Assembly (NCBI RefSeq): GCF_028330985.1
Contig: NZ_JAQMUE010000100.1
Coordinates: forward strand, 1-64,000
DNA length: 64,000 bases
Reading direction: 5' to 3'
DNA from: Roseofilum reptotaenium CS-1145
GTDB taxonomy: Bacteria; Cyanobacteriota; Cyanobacteriia; Cyanobacteriales; Desertifilaceae
A program made the translations under genes and the position numbers. Below are positions 45,495 through 53,558 of the stretch, in pieces; the first letter of the stretch is position 1, and each line of letters opens with the position of its first letter. Below the pieces are notes generated by a model. That model was not told the DNA's origin. It did no database searches and saw only the letters and a program-made list of their open reading frames with translations.

Positions 45495-47129
45495 CTAAAA
45501 AGAAGAATCCGGGACTCCAGCTTCCAATTTCATCAGAATTTGGGGTTGGAGTTTTTCAAATTCTTTTTGCAGAAGTTCTTTACTACGAGTGGGTTGACCT
45601 CCCGCAATAGAATCACTGCCTGTAGCCCAATCTTGTAGCCTTTTCCGTTGCGAAAGGTTAACATTAATGCTGATGACATCTGCACAACGGCCAGGTTCCT
45701 CTAAGGGAAAAAACAATAAGCAGTAACGTCCCGTATGTGCTAATAGATTAGCTAAACGCTTACCCTTCTTGCTTTTGAGATCCATATAATACCTCAACCA
45801 TATTGGCCCCTGTTTAGGATCGTACAAAACAGTAAGCCACAAAATCATCGGATGGGGAGAAACAGAATACAAAAAGTTCTTATAGGTTTTATTATACAAT
45901 CGGCTAATTTGTCGTTGTTCAATTTCCTGTTTCTTAAGCATTGCCCACAATGTCACCACAGATTCCTTGGTCTGGGTTTGCAAGACTTGCGGAAAGACAA
46001 TTTGAGCTAGGGGCTTGCCTTTGGGCCAAGTTTGTTCCCAACAGACCATATCAATGGCAGGTGTTGCCTCAATCACTTGTAGTTTTCCAGGGGCTTTTGT
46101 TGGGCTTGATCCTGGAGAAACTTCGGTTGGAGGGGTTGTTTTTACAGAGGGGGGAGCATTAATGGAAGCCGAGGAAGATTTTTTTTGAGCGGGTTCAGAA
46201 GCAGGCGAGGCTTTCCTGCCGTTTTCCGCAGGATTTGGGGAGGCATGGAGATTTTTCTCTAACTGCTCTAGGGTTTTAACAATATCTCCTGCACTTTGGG
46301 GCCGTTCTTTAGGCTTTTTGGCTAAACATCGGAAGATTAAGTGTTTTATCTCTGAAGGGAGTTTGAGGTAAGGAGCAACAGATTCAAAGGAGCGAGGGGT
46401 TTGAAAGTGATGTGTTTTATACCAAGCCCCAAAGGTATGAGTTTCCGCTGTCAAGGGCATATGACTGGTGAGCATTTGGAACATCATCACCCCTAAACTG
46501 TAGAGGTCGGAACTGCTGGTGAGTTCTTTGCCTTCCATTTGTTCGGGGGAAGAATAGGCTAAAGTCCCCATAAAACAGTTGGTTTGTCCGGCTGTCTCTT
46601 CTTGGAGGAGTTTAGCAATACCAAAATCGAGAACTTTCACCAGTTCTCCAAAACTGGAATCTTGGGTAACGAGGATATTACTGGGTTTGATGTCTCGATG
46701 GACGATGGGAACGGTTTTACCATCTTTTTGAATGCCTTCATGGGCACATTGTAAGCCAAGAGCAATTTGTCGAGTTAGGCTTAAGAAACGCTCTAGATTA
46801 ATGTTGTCTTCGCGGATCACATCGCTGAGGCTGTCTCCTTGAAGATATTCCATGACGTAAAAGGGGATTTCGTCGGTTACTCCATAGTCCATAACGCGGA
46901 CAATGTGGAGGCTATGTTGTCCGAGGAGGGCGCAAGTGGTGGCTTCTCGCTCGAAGCGATCGCGCATTTTTTTATTCAGTAGGGCTTGAGAGAGAAATTT
47001 AACCGCGACCAATACTCCGCCGACTCTCGCATCTTTGGCCAGGTAGACTTTCCCCATTGCTCCCTTACCAAGTAGTTCGACAAGCTCATAGCGATTAAAT
47101 AGAATGCGGCCAATATTGGGGTCACTCAT
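45495..47129 (-). CDS. Ser/Thr protein kinase (Pkn2/Spk type) with novel C-terminal domain
   Basis: 544 residues. Hanks-type kinase domain about 12-275: LLGKGAMGKVYLA (glycine loop), VAVKFL (Lys), VHRDIKPSNIL (catalytic Asp), KVLDFGIAKLL (DFG) and AYSSPEQMEG. A Pro/Ser-rich linker (about 290-350) leads to a C-terminal domain (about 360-544), including WEQTWPKGKPLAQIVFP and WLTVLYDPKQGPIWLRYYMDL, which I do not recognise and which contains no membrane helix. A likely partner is the PP2C phosphatase nearby. The substrate is unknown. Confidence 0.9.
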   Translation of the reverse strand: MSDPNIGRILFNRYELVELLGKGAMGKVYLAKDARVGGVLVAVKFLSQALLNKKMRDRFEREATTCALLGQHSLHIVRVMDYGVTDEIPFYVMEYLQGDSLSDVIREDNINLERFLSLTRQIALGLQCAHEGIQKDGKTVPIVHRDIKPSNILVTQDSSFGELVKVLDFGIAKLLQEETAGQTNCFMGTLAYSSPEQMEGKELTSSSDLYSLGVMMFQMLTSHMPLTAETHTFGAWYKTHHFQTPRSFESVAPYLKLPSEIKHLIFRCLAKKPKERPQSAGDIVKTLEQLEKNLHASPNPAENGRKASPASEPAQKKSSSASINAPPSVKTTPPTEVSPGSSPTKAPGKLQVIEATPAIDMVCWEQTWPKGKPLAQIVFPQVLQTQTKESVVTLWAMLKKQEIEQRQISRLYNKTYKNFLYSVSPHPMILWLTVLYDPKQGPIWLRYYMDLKSKKGKRLANLLAHTGRYCLLFFPLEEPGRCADVISINVNLSQRKRLQDWATGSDSIAGGQPTRSKELLQKEFEKLQPQILMKLEAGVPDSSF

Positions 47130-47396
47130 TAGATGTTACACCAGAATACTGGAATCAACTGGAATTCTTCCTATCGTTAATGACGGTATGGGGTAAGGAG
47201 AGCAAATGCACCTAATCCAAATTCTGCTAGTCCTCTTGCGTTGTACCGTCCGATCCAAACTATGAACGACTAGATCAGATAGAGGCTATCCATTCTAGAG
47301 GATGGTTTGGATATTTAATTGTAAGGGTTTCCATGATCAGTACAGTTGATCATTATCCTTTCATTGTAGCTTGAAGAGAGCAGGGGTTTACGCACT

Positions 47397-47849
47397 TTAG
47401 CTTTCTGTTTGCCTCTCTAGGCGAGCTTCCATAGCACTGGTTAAGTAATGTCCTGCCATAATTGCGCTAGAGAGATGATAGGTCTCGTAGTCAATGCGAT
47501 AGAGGGTTTCAAAACTACTGCGACGTTCCTTATCTCCAAGAACCCAATAGCGCTGAATGATAGAGTCTGGAGCCACCCAACCTTCTCCTTCGGCTTTTTT
47601 TCCGAGGAGACTGTGTTGGAGAACGAAGGTATATCGGCGTTCTCCACTGTCGAGACGGCCTTTATATTGAAAGGATATGGGGTCGCGATCGCCGTGGCTA
47701 AAGGTCAGTTTCATGACCATGGTAAACCAGTTATCGGCTGTCCACCGTACTAAGCTTGCTCCTCGGATGGCGATCGGTAGACCATCTTTCTCTAGCCAGT
47801 TTCCTTCCAGAGTCCAGCGTCCAGGTTCCATTAAGAATGTATGAGCCAC
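47397..47849 (-). CDS. Conserved cyanobacterial protein, unknown
   Basis: 150 residues starting MAHTFLMEPGRWTLEGNWLE. The sequence suggests an all-beta fold with repeated aromatic strands (WFTMVMKLTF, RYTFVLQHSL, YWVLGDKERR), possibly a lipocalin-like or beta-barrel fold; that is a guess. No signal peptide. The 267 bases between it and the kinase contain no gene that I can see. Confidence 0.7.
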   Translation of the reverse strand: MAHTFLMEPGRWTLEGNWLEKDGLPIAIRGASLVRWTADNWFTMVMKLTFSHGDRDPISFQYKGRLDSGERRYTFVLQHSLLGKKAEGEGWVAPDSIIQRYWVLGDKERRSSFETLYRIDYETYHLSSAIMAGHYLTSAMEARLERQTES

Positions 47850-47923
47850 TTCGATCGCCTCTAAATTCTTGTCTCAGATTGTTTCGAGTCTTAAGCAACC
47901 GTGCTTAATGATCTAGTTAGCGA

Positions 47924-49078
47924 TCATAACATTGTTGTCCGATGGGTTCCAACTGGGTGTAGGTGTCCCAAAATCTGACTAGAGTTGGCCCCCGTGACTT
48001 GGGGAAGATTACCCGGAATACCGAGATGATGCCAATAGCCTAAGACGGCAAAGGCGATCGCTTCTTTAAATTCGGCATTTAAGCCCATCTCTTCCGTCGT
48101 CAGAACTTGAATGGGGCTTAGGTGGTGCTGAATACGCTCTTTGAGGTACAGATTACGACTGCCGCCCCCACACAGTAGCACGCGATCGGGCATCTGAGGT
48201 AGAAATTGGTGATAGTTTTGCTTAACGGAAACGGCGGTAAATTCCGTGAGGGTGGCCAGGATATCGGCATCAGAGAGAGCGTAAGCTTGTATTTCTTGCC
48301 AACAGCGCTGCCAGAATTCCCACCCAAAATATTCCCTTCCCGTAGATTTGGGAGGAGGTTGCTGAAAATAGGGGTCTTGCATCCATTGGTCTACTAAGGG
48401 TTGGCAGGGGGTTCCACTGGCTGCCCAAGCACCGTTGAGATCGCAGTGTTGAGTGCCATGAGTTAACTGCTCGACGGCTAGATCCAGCAGGCTATTTCCT
48501 GGGCCGGTATCCCATCCCCGGACTCGATCGAGATGCTGATGACTGTTGACCGGAAGATACGTTAGATTGCCAATGCCACCTAGATTTTGGATACATTGGC
48601 TTTGGGTGGGATGGCTGAGAAGGCAGGCATCTATGGGGGGAACAAGGGGAGCACCCTGTCCACCTGCGGCGATATCCGCTTGGCGAAAATTACTGATGGT
48701 GGGGATACGGGTATTGTAGGCGATCGCCTCTCCACGTCCGAGTTGCAGGCTATAACCGAGTTGTCCATTGGGGGGACGGTGAAAGACGGTTTGCCCATGG
48801 GAGGCAATCCGTTGAGCTGGAGGATGACCCTGTTGTACCTTGAGAGCTGCTTGGCTAAAGGCTTGTGCTATTTTGTCATCCACAGCAGCAAGTTGGGGAA
48901 GGGAGAGAGATGCGCCAGCGGCGATCGCTAAAATTTCCCTCTGCAACTCCTCCGGATAAGCATAGGTTTCCCCAGCGATTAAATCCACCTTTAACTCATA
49001 TCCCTCTCCAGAAATCTCCACCAGCGCCGCATCAATTCCATCTGCTGATGTTCCACTAATCAAGCCAATAATATACAT
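47924..49078 (-). CDS. anmK: Anhydro-N-acetylmuramic acid kinase
   Basis: Phosphorylates and opens 1,6-anhydroMurNAc released from peptidoglycan, feeding cell-wall recycling. 384 residues. [18 protein letters not shown] at the N-terminus, [59 protein letters not shown] and [10 protein letters not shown] are all family hallmarks. Complete and normal in length. Confidence 0.96.
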   Translation of the reverse strand: MYIIGLISGTSADGIDAALVEISGEGYELKVDLIAGETYAYPEELQREILAIAAGASLSLPQLAAVDDKIAQAFSQAALKVQQGHPPAQRIASHGQTVFHRPPNGQLGYSLQLGRGEAIAYNTRIPTISNFRQADIAAGGQGAPLVPPIDACLLSHPTQSQCIQNLGGIGNLTYLPVNSHQHLDRVRGWDTGPGNSLLDLAVEQLTHGTQHCDLNGAWAASGTPCQPLVDQWMQDPYFQQPPPKSTGREYFGWEFWQRCWQEIQAYALSDADILATLTEFTAVSVKQNYHQFLPQMPDRVLLCGGGSRNLYLKERIQHHLSPIQVLTTEEMGLNAEFKEAIAFAVLGYWHHLGIPGNLPQVTGANSSQILGHLHPVGTHRTTML

Positions 49079-49099
49079 CCTTTGACAACCTTTTTTCTG

Positions 49100-49801
49100 C
49101 TAGATCGGTAACCGATTAATCGCCTTATTGTCCCCAATTAACACCATTGAATCCCCTTTTTCCATTCGTTGATTAGGTTTGGGGTTCACCTCCAACTTAT
49201 TTCCTTGATGGTTAATGGCAATCATTGTTAACCCATACTCATTCCTTAAATCTAACTCTAACAGGGTTTTACCCGCAAATTCTTCAGGAACCAACAATTC
49301 CACCATACTATTGTCTGGATCGAGTTCTACCCGCTCTAAAATATTGGGTTTAGTCAGGGAAATTGCTAAATTACAACCCATCTCATCTTCTGGAAACACC
49401 ACCCAATCTGCTCCCACCTTATTCAGCAGTTTCTCATGAATTTTAGAAGAGGCCTTAGCGACCACGAATTTCACCCCAGCCTCTTTCAAGTTTAAGGTAG
49501 CAATTACACTTTCTTCCACATAATTGCCGATACTCACAATCACTGTATCAAACTCAAACACACCCGCTTGTTTGAGAGCCATGGGATCGGTGGCATCCAA
49601 GGCCAAAACATGGGTGGCAATCTGACTATTAATCACTTGATTCACTTGCTGTTCGCTCGAATCAATCCCCATAACTTCATAGCCCATATTATACAGGGTT
49701 GCAGAAACTGCTCGCCCAAACCGTCCTAACCCAATTACCGCAAACTGTTGATTATTTTGACGCAGGCGACGAAACCACCCGAACGACTCTTTTTTCACCA
49801 A
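49100..49801 (-). CDS. ktrA: Potassium uptake regulatory subunit KtrA (RCK/TrkA)
   Basis: 233 residues. Cytosolic gating ring of the Ktr potassium transporter: VIGLGRFGRAVSATLYNMGYEVMGID is the nucleotide-binding Rossmann start of the RCK_N domain, and VELLVPEEFAGKTLLELDLRNEYG to the end is the RCK_C domain. It lies downstream of its membrane partner (ktrB, 50086-51441) on the same strand with a 284-base gap, so the pair works together though perhaps from separate promoters. Confidence 0.92.
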   Translation of the reverse strand: MVKKESFGWFRRLRQNNQQFAVIGLGRFGRAVSATLYNMGYEVMGIDSSEQQVNQVINSQIATHVLALDATDPMALKQAGVFEFDTVIVSIGNYVEESVIATLNLKEAGVKFVVAKASSKIHEKLLNKVGADWVVFPEDEMGCNLAISLTKPNILERVELDPDNSMVELLVPEEFAGKTLLELDLRNEYGLTMIAINHQGNKLEVNPKPNQRMEKGDSMVLIGDNKAINRLPI

Positions 49802-50085
49802 ACCATCTCCCGTGAGTTAAGATAGACTCCAATTAATTTTAAGCCCGATTGCTCCCCACACCACACCTCGTATAGGTAGAGAACGTGGAACAGGGAAAAG
49901 AGTGAAGGCCATTAATACACAAGACACTGACCCTGTACCCTATAACAGCGCAAAGCTCTGTATCTCTCTTTGTCACTCTCGGAGATCGAGATCGCTTACC
50001 TTTACCTTGTCTACGACTCTAGGATTCTGAAAAGCTTTAGCCTATCGGAGAATGAAAGAGGAGGGATATTACTTCTAGAAGCTAG

Positions 50086-51441
50086 TCATCCAATTAATAA
50101 ATCTTCTTCAGAATAACGAATAACCTTGGGCTTGGTATTTTGATAAAATGAAGCCATGAGTAATAAAATACCCACTCTACCGATATACATAATCAAGATA
50201 ATCACTAGCTTAGAAAATTGAGACAAACTATCCGTAATCCCCGTGGATAAGCCGACAGTGCTAAAGGCGGAAACGACCTCAAAAAAGATAGCTAAAAATT
50301 CAATTTCTCCAGAACCAATACTGACTAAAACTGTGCCGCAAATGATCACAAACAGAGACGCAATAATTACTCCTACGGCCTTAATGAGTAAAAGATTGGG
50401 AATTTGGCGTTTATAACATAGAACTTCCTCTCGCTCTTGCAACGCGGCTCTGGTCGCACTGAGCAAAATTCTAAAGGTTGTGGTTTTAATTCCTCCCCCA
50501 GTACTGCCTGGACTAGCGCCAATGAACATTAAGGGAATGGTAATAAATAAGGAGGTGGTGGTCATTTGACCAATATCAATGCTATTAAATCCCGCCGTTC
50601 TCGTTGTCACGGATTGGAACCAAGCCGCTAAACATTTTTGCCATAAATTTAAAGATTCTAAGGTTGCTGGATTAGAAAATTCTGTCTGCAAAAATGCCAA
50701 GAAACCGATAACAAAAAGGGCGACATTGGTGCTGGTAACAATTTTAAAATGGAGAGAAAAAGTAAATCCTTGATTGCGCTTAATCACACGCCGATAGAAC
50801 CAAGTGTAGAGTTCCATGATGACTTGATAGCCAATACCCCCAATAATAATTAAGGCGGTAACGATCGCCACTAACGGGGTGGAAGTAGCGTAGGACGAGA
50901 GGCTATCACTAAACAAGCTAAATCCGGCATTGTTGAAGGCGCTAATGCTGTGGAAAATCGCTAACCATAATCCTTGAGCATTGCCATAATCAGCTTGAAA
51001 GACCCGGATTAATAAGAAAATTCCGGTAATCTCAAAAATTAAGGTCATGCCAATAATCGATCGCACCAACTGACCCACTCCTTCCATACCTTGGGTATCC
51101 AGGGATTGTTGAATAGCGAGTTTATCTCTCAATCCTAATTGCCGTCCCAATAGGAGCAGTAAAAAGGTGGTGGCAGTCATGTAGCCTAAACCACCGACTT
51201 GAAAGAGTAAGCATAGGAACAACTGCCCCCAAAAGGAATAGAATTGACCGACATCGACGATGGATAATCCCGTGACGCAGACGGAGGAGGTGGCGGTAAA
51301 TAGGGCCTTCATCCCATAATCCAGGGGCCCGTTAATAGTGGCAAATCCTTCTGGGGTAATGGCAAACGGTAACATTAACAACACTGTACCGATCGCAATG
51401 ACGGCTAAGAAACCCAGACAAATGGTACGCGCAACACTCAT
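50086..51441 (-). CDS. ktrB: Potassium transporter membrane subunit KtrB/TrkH
   Basis: 451 residues, four M1-P-M2 repeats. Pore loops TSSVCVTGLS, HSISAFNNAGFSLF, SVTTRTAGFNS and SAFSTVGLST carry the selectivity glycines. The motif PGSTGGGIKTTTF is the intramembrane gating loop of TrkH/KtrB. It acts with KtrA and, in cyanobacteria, serves in early osmotic stress through sodium-dependent potassium uptake. The start codon is followed upstream by a dispersed repeat copy (51449-51461). Confidence 0.93.
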   Translation of the reverse strand: MSVARTICLGFLAVIAIGTVLLMLPFAITPEGFATINGPLDYGMKALFTATSSVCVTGLSIVDVGQFYSFWGQLFLCLLFQVGGLGYMTATTFLLLLLGRQLGLRDKLAIQQSLDTQGMEGVGQLVRSIIGMTLIFEITGIFLLIRVFQADYGNAQGLWLAIFHSISAFNNAGFSLFSDSLSSYATSTPLVAIVTALIIIGGIGYQVIMELYTWFYRRVIKRNQGFTFSLHFKIVTSTNVALFVIGFLAFLQTEFSNPATLESLNLWQKCLAAWFQSVTTRTAGFNSIDIGQMTTTSLFITIPLMFIGASPGSTGGGIKTTTFRILLSATRAALQEREEVLCYKRQIPNLLLIKAVGVIIASLFVIICGTVLVSIGSGEIEFLAIFFEVVSAFSTVGLSTGITDSLSQFSKLVIILIMYIGRVGILLLMASFYQNTKPKVIRYSEEDLLIG

Positions 51442-51538
51442 GGGTTGTAGCGCTTTGTGCTAGGGAATAGGGAATATTTCCCTGCTTTTTTAAGGGGGGT
51501 TCGGGGGATCGAAATGTACTTCATCAAGCAAGGAAAGG

Positions 51539-51628
51539 GGAGTTAAGGAAGTTGTCTCTGGCACGTTCAATCTCCTCTACTTTACCGCGATTCATGACCA
51601 TGATGCGATCGCTCATAAACTTGACGAC
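51539..51628 (-). pseudogene. Relic of an oligopeptide ABC-transporter ATPase 3' end
   Basis: Bases 51568-51628 match 58556-58616, inside the fused ABC ATPase gene, at 59 of 61 positions (the stretch encoding [15 protein letters not shown]). Bases 51539-51567 resemble, less exactly, the extreme 3' end of the same gene (58437-58467). The roughly 90 bases between these parts in the intact gene are missing here. The junction falls at CAATNTCNTCTA, a word present at both ends of the missing piece, so the deletion probably arose between short direct repeats. Remnant of a former paralogue; no product expected. Confidence 0.65.
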
Positions 51629-51647
51629 CCTTTTCACCGAACCTTTG

Positions 51648-53048
51648 TTAACGGTTGTTGCGACCCGATCGCCCCCTAACCCTGCACCAGATCCACTTTA
51701 TCGGTCTGCACCAGGTCTTCCATTGGAAGATTGCCCAGACTAAGCCAGCAGAGAGAAAGCTGACGAGAACAGCGATAATAAAGGGATGGAGACGATCGCC
51801 ATGATTTTGTTGCCATGGCGAAGTCCAAGGGTACTGAAAGATAAGCGCTGAGGTGGATGCAATGATCGCACCCACAGCGATCGCGCTACCAAAGGTTTGG
51901 ATTTGATGCTCTAGGTTGCGATCACTCTCCGCTTGGTCGATTTCTACGATTCCTCGGATGGAGGCGATCGCGGTATTTACTAAATCTGTACCATGGTTAA
52001 AATAGCCTAAATCGACTTCAATTTGGCGCTGGAATCTTTGCCCCGTCTTTTCACTGAAATGTTGTATAAAATATAGTTCTTCCTTATCAATTTCTAGCGT
52101 ATCACAAATCTGGGCGATTTTGTCATTGTAATTGTAAAGATTAGTTTCAATTGTCTGCTGAAAATCTTCCAAGTTTCGCAGGAATCGAGTGTAGGGGAGC
52201 GACTCCTGGGCGAAGTATTTCAAGCTGGTTTTGAATGACTCTAAATAATCATCATTATTCGGGTAATTGTGGCGATCGAGTTATGTTTGCAATTTGTCGA
52301 GTTTTGTTTCTAGCTTGTGGTAATCTCGATCTAGATTGCGATAAACGCTGCGACTTTTTTCATACGCTTTAACCACTTTTGCCCGATAAAACAGCAGATC
52401 GGTAAAATAACTCAAGCAGGCATTAATTTGCTCCTGGGCTTCTTCGTCTCGAAATAACCAAATCAGGACATGGGGCGTGGTGGAGTCTTCAGACGCTGGG
52501 TTATATTCAAAAATGGGGCTACCAAAGAGCGTTCCTTGGCGATAGGATTGGGGCGAGTGTGGGAATAAGGCTTGATAGCACTGATGGGCAATATTCCTGA
52601 GTTTCTTAAGATCGCGCTGTTGATTGACCCGATTTAGATAAGCGGTGACTAATAGGGTTTGTCCTAAAAAATTCTGCTCTGGTGCCACCCAGTTGAAGTT
52701 GAGCGATCGCAGTTCGTTAACCTTGACGCGATCGAGGGCATCTTTTTCATCATCATAGCCAAGATTGGCAAACAGAGCATAGCTATCTTTAAGTTTCAGG
52801 GGTTGAAGAGAGCCACTAATCTCTGGTGAATCTTGAAGCTTGAAGGGAATAGAGGAAGATTTAGCCAGTAAAATTCTGCTATTTTGGCGCTCCGTAATCT
52901 CTAGGGTTTGGCCAAAGGGAGATAACAGGAGATTAGCCGCCTGCCAAAAGGTTTCATCGGTCGATTGATCCGCGAGTTGATAAGCCCATAAATAGAGATT
53001 AGGGGCTAAGAGAACAGTATCAGGATTGGATTCGGGCGGATGGTTCAT
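51648..53048 (-). pseudogene. Unknown protein with C-terminal two-helix membrane region, split by in-frame TAA
   Basis: A frame of 467 codons interrupted once, by TAA at 52283-52281. Upstream lie 255 residues (start MNHPPESNPDTVLLAP), ending in a coiled coil (YRNLDRDYHKLETKLDKLQT). Directly after the stop the frame continues LDRHNYPNNDDYLESF and on into FAQESLPYTRFLRNLEDFQQ. A second helical part and two membrane helices (FGSAIAVGAIIASTSALIF and FIIAVLVSFLSAGLVWAIF) follow, then a basic tail. A CAA-to-TAA change is the simplest cause. I do not know the family. It is the third gene of the CHAT operon. The N-terminal piece alone could still be made as a soluble protein, and TTG at 52223 could restart the rest. 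Confidence 0.65.
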
Positions 53049-53092
53049 AGCGCTTTGCGCTGGGAATAGGGAATGGGGAATAGGGAATAGGG
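53049..53092. repeat. Dispersed GCGC repeat followed by GGGAATA heptamers
   Basis: AGCGCTTTGCGCT (53049-53061) is followed at once by several GGGAATA/GGGAATG units up to 53092. The same combination occurs at 17135-17172 and 51449-51475, indicating that the two elements travel or expand together. Confidence 0.7.
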
Positions 53093-53094
53093 AA

Positions 53095-53463
53095 TTAGGG
53101 TTCCTGTTCGGGATTATTCATTGTTAATTGTTCATTATTACGGCTTCTTTCTTGCAGAACTTCAGAGGTTTTGGGAAAGCGGTTAGCGATGCTGTTGTCT
53201 TCAGCGTCTGGGGGTGGTTCGTTATTTTCTGAGGATAATTTGCGCGGTGGGGTTTCCCAGATTTTTTCGCTCAGTTGCGGATAATCTGAACACCATGCCA
53301 TTAACTGTTCCATCAATACATCATTGGGTTGAGACCTTAGTTGTGGCATCATTTGCTCTAGTTTGTCTAAACCGGCAATGGCTCCGGATGTGGTAAAGAT
53401 ATTGTCCGAGTTGGTTTCCCAGACGTGGAAGAATTTGGTGATCATTTCTTCTGGAGTAATCAT
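53095..53463 (-). CDS. Small acidic protein in CHAT operon, unknown
   Basis: 122 residues from MITPEEMITKFFHVWE (53463). A longer frame to 53559 exists, but its extra residues come from repeat DNA, so I use the internal Met. The first 80 residues are helical (LDKLEQMMPQLRSQPNDVLMEQLMAWC); the rest is polar and disordered. No known family. It lies 96 bases after the CHAT gene and 47 before the broken membrane-protein gene on the same strand, so a shared transcript is likely. Confidence 0.6.
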   Translation of the reverse strand: MITPEEMITKFFHVWETNSDNIFTTSGAIAGLDKLEQMMPQLRSQPNDVLMEQLMAWCSDYPQLSEKIWETPPRKLSSENNEPPPDAEDNSIANRFPKTSEVLQERSRNNEQLTMNNPEQEP

Positions 53464-53558
53464 GGTTAGAGCACTTCGCGCTGGTAATGGGTAATAGGTA
53501 GAGAATAGGCGATCTCCATTTCCCCCTATCCCCCTATCTCCCCATCCCCGTATCCCCA

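Noticed and set aside
51552-51743. 63-codon plus-strand frame after ktrB
   Set aside because: Antisense over the ABC-ATPase relic and the end of the broken membrane-protein gene.
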